Source of the DNA: Pseudolabrys sp.
GTDB lineage: Bacteria > Pseudomonadota > Alphaproteobacteria > Rhizobiales > Xanthobacteraceae
Direction: 5' to 3'
DNA: 64,000 nucleotides
NCBI GenBank assembly: GCA_017849615.1
Contig: JAFIGS010000006.1
Coordinates: 1-64,000 of the forward strand
Positions 59,928-64,000 of the stretch are shown here, piece by piece. Position numbers and translations under genes: made by a program. Every line of letters begins with the position of its first letter. Within the stretch, counting starts at the first letter, position 1. The notes below the pieces were generated by a model. It had not been told where the DNA came from. It did not search any database and saw only the letters and a program-made list of their open reading frames with translations.

Positions 59928-60148
59928 GGCCGCGGCGTCTCGCGGTAGCGCTGCAGCACGGCCTCGGGCGTGGCGTAGGCTTCCTGGCGATCCACGCTCC
60001 AGTATTTCAGTTCGTCGATCGCGATCGGCGCGCCGGTGACGGCGCAGCGCACGAAGCCGCCGGGACGCACCACGCGAAAATCGCCATCGAGATATTTGAC
60101 CTCGGCCTCGCCATTGGACGGCTGGCTGGGATCGAAACGATTGAGCAA
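59924..60148 (-). CDS. DUF2093 protein (TTG start)
   Basis: The 74-residue protein is recognised from VKYLDGDFRVVRPGGFVRCAVTGAPIAIDELKYWSVDRQEAY, the DUF2093 signature. The start was set at a TTG (60148) because GGAG lies eight bases upstream and the family N-terminus begins near LLNRFDPSQ; an ATG at 60187 adds 13 unrelated residues. The C-terminal stop overlaps that of the convergent lpxK gene. Function unknown. Confidence 0.85.
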   Translation of the reverse strand: MLNRFDPSQPSNGEAEVKYLDGDFRVVRPGGFVRCAVTGAPIAIDELKYWSVDRQEAYATPEAVLQRYRETPRP

Positions 60149-60293
60149 AGGGCAGTCTCCAAAGGCACGGCGCGAGAATGCCCCCAAGATAATCGCTTCG
60201 ACCGCCCGGCGAAACCCGCTGCCTCGCGACTGTTTTGCGGCAATGGCGCGTTTTCCCGTGCCGGGGCTGCAGCGGCTTGACTCGGGATCATAT

Positions 60294-60315
60294 ATGTAAT
60301 GTTATAATATTACAT
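60294..60315 (+). promoter_or_regulatory. Zur-like operator overlapping the -10 of the TonB receptor gene
   Basis: ATGTAAT at the left and ATTACAT at the right form a 22-bp palindrome with one mismatched pair, of the Zur-box type. A perfect TATAAT -10 hexamer (60303-60308) is inside its centre, with TTGACT at 60277-60282 as a possible distant -35. Binding here would block transcription when zinc is sufficient. Confidence 0.65.
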
Positions 60316-60404
60316 ATCGGCTGAGGTGAGGCCGGCTTCGGAGCGATGACCGGCGCGACCGGCATTTCTCGGGCGCGCTTCTCTCGAACATCCTTGGGTT
60401 TTCC

Positions 60405-62591
60405 ATGTCGCTTCGGTCCCGCCGCAGCTTGCGGCTTGCTGTGTCTTTTTCGGTTTTAACGGCGGCTACGGCTTCAACGGCGCAGACCGTGACGCTGCCG
60501 CAGATCACCGTGACCGCGCCGAGCCCGATCCAGCGCGGCACGCCCGTCACCACGGATTCCCTGCAAGGCACCCTGCCCGTGGTCACCGACCAGTTCGCGC
60601 CGGTCACGGTCATCGAGAACGGCGAAATCCGCCGCAGCGGCGCGGCCACCCTCGGCGACCTCCTGTTCGACAAGCCCGGCATCACCGGCTCGCAATTCGC
60701 CCCCAGCGCCTCGAGCCGGCCGATCATCCGCGGCCTCGACGTCAACCGCGTCCGCATCCAGGAGAACGGCATCGGCGCCAACGGCGCCTCCGACCTCGGC
60801 GAGGATCACTTCGTCCCGGTCGATCCGCTGGTGACCGAGCGCGTCGAGGTCATCCGCGGCCCCGCCACCTTGCGCTTCGGCTCACAGGCGATCGGCGGCG
60901 TGGTCGAGACCGGCAACAACCGCATCCCGATGGCGCTGCCCTCGCGCCCGGTCTCGACCGAATTCCGCGCCGGCTTTTCCTCGGTGGACAAGGGCGCCGA
61001 CGGCGCGGTGCTGCTCGATGCCGGCGCCGGCAATTTCGCGCTGCATGCCGACAGCTATGCGCGCCGCGCCACCGACTACAAGGTGCCGTCCTATCCCTAC
61101 CGGACCGCGCCCGATGCGGCCGACCTGCCGAACGCGACACAGCCGGGCGGCTTCAACGGCACGCAGACCAATTCGAGCCTGCGCAACAGCGGCCAGGCGC
61201 TGGGCGGCTCCTACATCTTCAACGACGGTTTCATCGGCGCCGCCATCACCAGCAGCAGCGCGCTCTATCATATCCCCGGCGCCGAGCCGGAGAGCAAACA
61301 GACCCGCATCGAGGCCAAGCAAACCAAGATCCTGACCAAGGGCGAATGGCGCGCGCCATCGTCGGTTGTCGATGCCATCCGCTTCTGGGGCGGCTTCACC
61401 GACTACAAGCACAACGAAATCGGCCTGTCCGATCAGACCGATTTCAACAGCGCCGGCATCCAGCAGACCTTCATCAACAAGGAGCAGGAGGGCCGCGTCG
61501 AGGCGCAGCTGGCGCCCTTCGACCTGCGCATTGCCTCGCTGACCACCGCCATCGGCGTGCAGGGCGGCCACCAGATGCTCGACGCCCCGGCGCCCGGCGG
61601 CATCGGCCTGTGGGACCGCAACACCAACAACCGCATCGCCGGCTACATGTTCAACGAGTTCAAGCTCAACGAACTGACGAAACTGCAGGCCGCCGGCCGC
61701 ATCGAGCGCGTGCATCTGGACGGCACCGGCCGCAGCTTCGACGCCGTCGGCACGCTGACGCAGACGGCGGCGGCGCGCGACTTCACACCCAAGAGCGTCA
61801 GCTTCGGCATTTTGCGCGACATGCCGCTCGACATGACAGCAAGCCTCGCCGCGCAATATGTCGAGCGCGCGCCGAAACCCGCCGAGCTTTATTCCGGCGG
61901 CGTGCACGACGCGACCACCACCTTCGACAAGGGCAACATCAATCTCGGCATCGAGGCGGCGCAATCGCTCGAGCTCGGGCTGCGCCGCGCCAAGGGGCCG
62001 TTCCGCTTCGACGCCTCGATCTACTACACGCGGTTCAAGGGCTTCATCTACCGCCGCCTCACCGGCAACACCTGCAGCGAAGCGGGCGACTGCACCGGCG
62101 CCGCCGAACTCAACGAGGCGATCTATTCGCAGGCCGACGCCACCTTCCGCGGCGGCGAATTCCAGAGCCAGTGGGACATCCTGCCGCTCGGCTCCGGCAT
62201 GTTCGGCATCGAGAACCAGTTCGACGTGGTACGCGCCACTTTCACCGACGGCACCAATGTGCCGCGCATCCCGCCGGTGCGCCTCGGCGGCGGCGTCTAC
62301 TGGCGCGACGCCAACTGGTTCGCGCGCGTCAAGCTGATCCACGCCTTCGCGCAGAACAACGTCGCCACCGTCGCGGATTCAGGCACCGGCGCCTATGACG
62401 ACCTGCGCGCAGAGGTGAGCTACAACTGGAAAAATGCGAAACCGCGCTTCGACCAGCTCGGCGAATTCACGGTCGGCATCAGCGGCAGCAACCTCCTGAA
62501 CCGCGACATCCGCAACGCCGCGTCCTACAGCAAGGACCAGGTGCTGATGCCCGGCGCCAGTGTGCGGGTGTTCGCGAGCGTGAGGTATTGA
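60405..62591 (+). CDS. TonB-dependent outer membrane receptor, ZnuD-like
   Basis: The 728-residue protein has a signal peptide (MSLRSRRSLRLAVSFSVLTAATASTAQ). The plug domain carries ITVTAPSPI near the TonB box, SSRPIIRGLDVNRVRIQENGIG and VDPLVTERVEVIRGPATLRFGSQAIGGVV, closely resembling ZnuD zinc receptors. A 22-strand barrel ends in the aromatic VRVFASVRY. No His-rich loop of ZnuD type is obvious. The Zur-like palindrome upstream supports zinc-regulated uptake. Substrate zinc is inferred, with other chelated metals possible. Confidence 0.9.
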   Translation: MSLRSRRSLRLAVSFSVLTAATASTAQTVTLPQITVTAPSPIQRGTPVTTDSLQGTLPVVTDQFAPVTVIENGEIRRSGAATLGDLLFDKPGITGSQFAPSASSRPIIRGLDVNRVRIQENGIGANGASDLGEDHFVPVDPLVTERVEVIRGPATLRFGSQAIGGVVETGNNRIPMALPSRPVSTEFRAGFSSVDKGADGAVLLDAGAGNFALHADSYARRATDYKVPSYPYRTAPDAADLPNATQPGGFNGTQTNSSLRNSGQALGGSYIFNDGFIGAAITSSSALYHIPGAEPESKQTRIEAKQTKILTKGEWRAPSSVVDAIRFWGGFTDYKHNEIGLSDQTDFNSAGIQQTFINKEQEGRVEAQLAPFDLRIASLTTAIGVQGGHQMLDAPAPGGIGLWDRNTNNRIAGYMFNEFKLNELTKLQAAGRIERVHLDGTGRSFDAVGTLTQTAAARDFTPKSVSFGILRDMPLDMTASLAAQYVERAPKPAELYSGGVHDATTTFDKGNINLGIEAAQSLELGLRRAKGPFRFDASIYYTRFKGFIYRRLTGNTCSEAGDCTGAAELNEAIYSQADATFRGGEFQSQWDILPLGSGMFGIENQFDVVRATFTDGTNVPRIPPVRLGGGVYWRDANWFARVKLIHAFAQNNVATVADSGTGAYDDLRAEVSYNWKNAKPRFDQLGEFTVGISGSNLLNRDIRNAASYSKDQVLMPGASVRVFASVRY

Positions 62592-62595
62592 GCTT

Positions 62596-62719
62596 GTCCC
62601 GGGCGCAGTGCGGCACGCGTTCGTGACGCGCTGCAGACCCGGGACCGCCAAAGCACGCGGGTGGTACGGCCCCGGATCTGCGGCGCACCGCAAGTGCGCT
62701 GCGTCGCGTCCGGGGCAGG
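62596..62719. repeat. palindromic repeat, family F (copy 2)
   Basis: GTCCCGGGCGCAG and GCGCTGCAGACCCGGGACC form one arm, and CCCCGGATCTG and CGTCCGGGGCAG a second. It lies between convergent genes and probably serves as a processing or termination hairpin. It is similar to 24944-25064. Confidence 0.75.
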
Positions 62720-62720
62720 T

Positions 62721-64000
62721 TTACCCAAACAAACTGCCCTGCCCGCCACCTTCAGCGTCGCCGCGCGGCTTCCTGGCCCGCGGCGATGGCTTGGCGACTT
62801 CGACCACGGTTTCGGTAACGATCGTCTCGCGCACGACGACCGAACCGGCGCCGCCCGCCGTCGCCGCCACGCGGCCATCGGCGAATTCGATATCCAGCAT
62901 CGCGCCGCTCGCCACCTGCGCCGCCGCGCGCACCGGCTGGCCCTTGTCGTCGCGCACCAGCGCGAAGCCGCGCTTGAGCACCTCGCGATAGGAGAACGCC
63001 GCCAGCAGCCGCTCGGCGCGCTCGATGCGGGTGTGATGCAGCTTGAGCAGCGCCAGCGTGGCGCGGCGCGAGCGCTCGCCGAAGGCCGTGACGCGCTCGC
63101 GCGCGCGTTCGATCCGCGCATGATGCGCCTGTGCATTGGCCAGCAGGCTGGCCTTGAGGCGCTGGTTGAGCGCGTCATAGCGATCGCGCCGGCGCTCGAC
63201 GGTGTTGGACAGAAGCTGCGGCGCCAGCCGCGTGGCGACGCGCGTATATTGGGTGTGATGCACCTGCGCATTGGCGCGCAGCGCGCGCGGCAGACGCTCG
63301 GCCAGGGTGTCGAGACGCTGGCGCGGCTCGGCGAGAATGTCCTTCGGCAGCGCGCGCGACAGCATGGTGAGTTCGCGGCGGTGCCGCTCCATGCCGCGCT
63401 GCATGCAGGCGAGCTTGCGCGCGCCCAGCCCGTTCAGCGTCTGCAACAGCTCGACGCGCACCGGCACGGCCATCTCGGCCGCCGCGGTCGGCGTCGGCGC
63501 GCGCTTGTCGGAGGCAAAGTCGATCAGCGTGACATCAGTCTCGTGGCCGACGGCGGAGATCAGCGGGATCATGCTGCCCGCCGCGGCGCGCACCACGATC
63601 TCCTCGTTGAACGACCACAGATCCTCGAGCGAGCCGCCGCCGCGCGCGACGATGATGAGATCGGGGCGCGGAATGCGCCCGCCCTCCGGCAGATTGTTGA
63701 AGCCCTCAATGGCGGCCGCGACTTCGGCGGCGGACTGCTCGCCCTGCACGCGCACCGGCCAGACCAGCACATGGCGCGGGAAGCGGTCCGACAGCCGATG
63801 CAGGATGTCGCGGATCACCGCGCCGGTCGGCGAGGTGACGACGCCGATCACCTCCGGCAGGAACGGAATGAGCTGCTTGCGCGCCTCGTCGAACAGGCCC
63901 TCGGCGGCGAGCTTCTTCTTGCGCTCCTCGAGCAGCTTCATCAGCGCGCCGACACCGGCGGGCTCGAGGCTGTCGATGACGATCTGGTACTTCGACGAGC
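62721..64000 (-). CDS. xseA: exodeoxyribonuclease VII large subunit XseA (partial, 5' end beyond window)
   Basis: XseA is the large subunit of exonuclease VII, which degrades single-stranded DNA. About 426 C-terminal codons are present, and the frame runs off the window at 64000, so the N-terminal OB-fold and true start are missing. Visible are [27 protein letters not shown], the domain with [23 protein letters not shown], and [28 protein letters not shown], all hallmark XseA segments. Long arginine-rich coiled-coil repeats follow (about 63050-63450). The C-terminus is basic and Gly-rich (GQGSLFG). Confidence 0.96.
   Translation of the reverse strand, partial: SSKYQIVIDSLEPAGVGALMKLLEERKKKLAAEGLFDEARKQLIPFLPEVIGVVTSPTGAVIRDILHRLSDRFPRHVLVWPVRVQGEQSAAEVAAAIEGFNNLPEGGRIPRPDLIIVARGGGSLEDLWSFNEEIVVRAAAGSMIPLISAVGHETDVTLIDFASDKRAPTPTAAAEMAVPVRVELLQTLNGLGARKLACMQRGMERHRRELTMLSRALPKDILAEPRQRLDTLAERLPRALRANAQVHHTQYTRVATRLAPQLLSNTVERRRDRYDALNQRLKASLLANAQAHHARIERARERVTAFGERSRRATLALLKLHHTRIERAERLLAAFSYREVLKRGFALVRDDKGQPVRAAAQVASGAMLDIEFADGRVAATAGGAGSVVVRETIVTETVVEVAKPSPRARKPRGDAEGGGQGSLFG

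Overview
The window is GC-rich chromosomal DNA from an alphaproteobacterium of the order Hyphomicrobiales (Rhizobiales), probably in the Bradyrhizobium/Xanthobacteraceae neighbourhood. Indicators are the dcw gene order with a long-linker FtsZ, a CtrA-type box, an alphaproteobacterial RNase P RNA, DUF4170/DUF2093/DUF3309 proteins, a GTA-type terminase, and GC-rich palindromic intergenic repeats in several families. Genus assignment is inference. No tRNA, rRNA operon, CRISPR array or insertion sequence was seen.

1-30 kb (nearly all minus strand) is a division and cell-wall (dcw) cluster. In transcription order it reads rsmH-ftsL-ftsI-murE-murF-mraY-murD-ftsW-murG-[PAS hybrid kinase]-murC-murB, then an insert, then ftsQ-ftsA-ftsZ, lpxC, bamD, recN, ligA. 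Many junctions overlap by 1-4 bases. A perfect TTAA-N7-TTAA box (CtrA type) lies between rsmH and a divergent cytosolic amidase gene. Neither mraZ nor ddlB is present at its usual place. The 11-14.3 kb insert, where ddlB normally sits, holds a HicA-like/HTH gene pair and an orphan phage/GTA-type large terminase with an upstream partner.

30-41 kb contains the amidase, a LysR regulator with a divergent 54-residue gene, RNase P RNA, and a compact sulfur-carrier cluster (TusA-like, DsrE-like, and a TusA-MetE fusion). It also contains a signalling block of a class III adenylate cyclase carrying an H-box and receiver, a double-receiver hybrid histidine kinase and a CheY-like protein. A proline-rich OmpA-type protein follows.

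41-53 kb is a transport and catabolism region. A MarR regulator with a DctQ/DctM/DctP TRAP transporter runs divergently from a fused hydantoinase/5-oxoprolinase whose coding sequence carries an in-frame palindromic repeat. An EmrAB-type efflux pair runs divergently from its TetR repressor, with two perfect 19-bp operators between them.

53-64 kb holds a probable lipid A/Kdo operon (pmbA-type TldD protein, cysQ-like phosphatase, DUF4170, DUF374 acyltransferase, waaA, lpxK), DUF2093, a ZnuD-like TonB receptor behind a Zur-like palindrome, and the 3' part of xseA, cut by the window end.

Most other long open frames are antisense or shifted-frame shadows typical of high-GC DNA and are not annotated.
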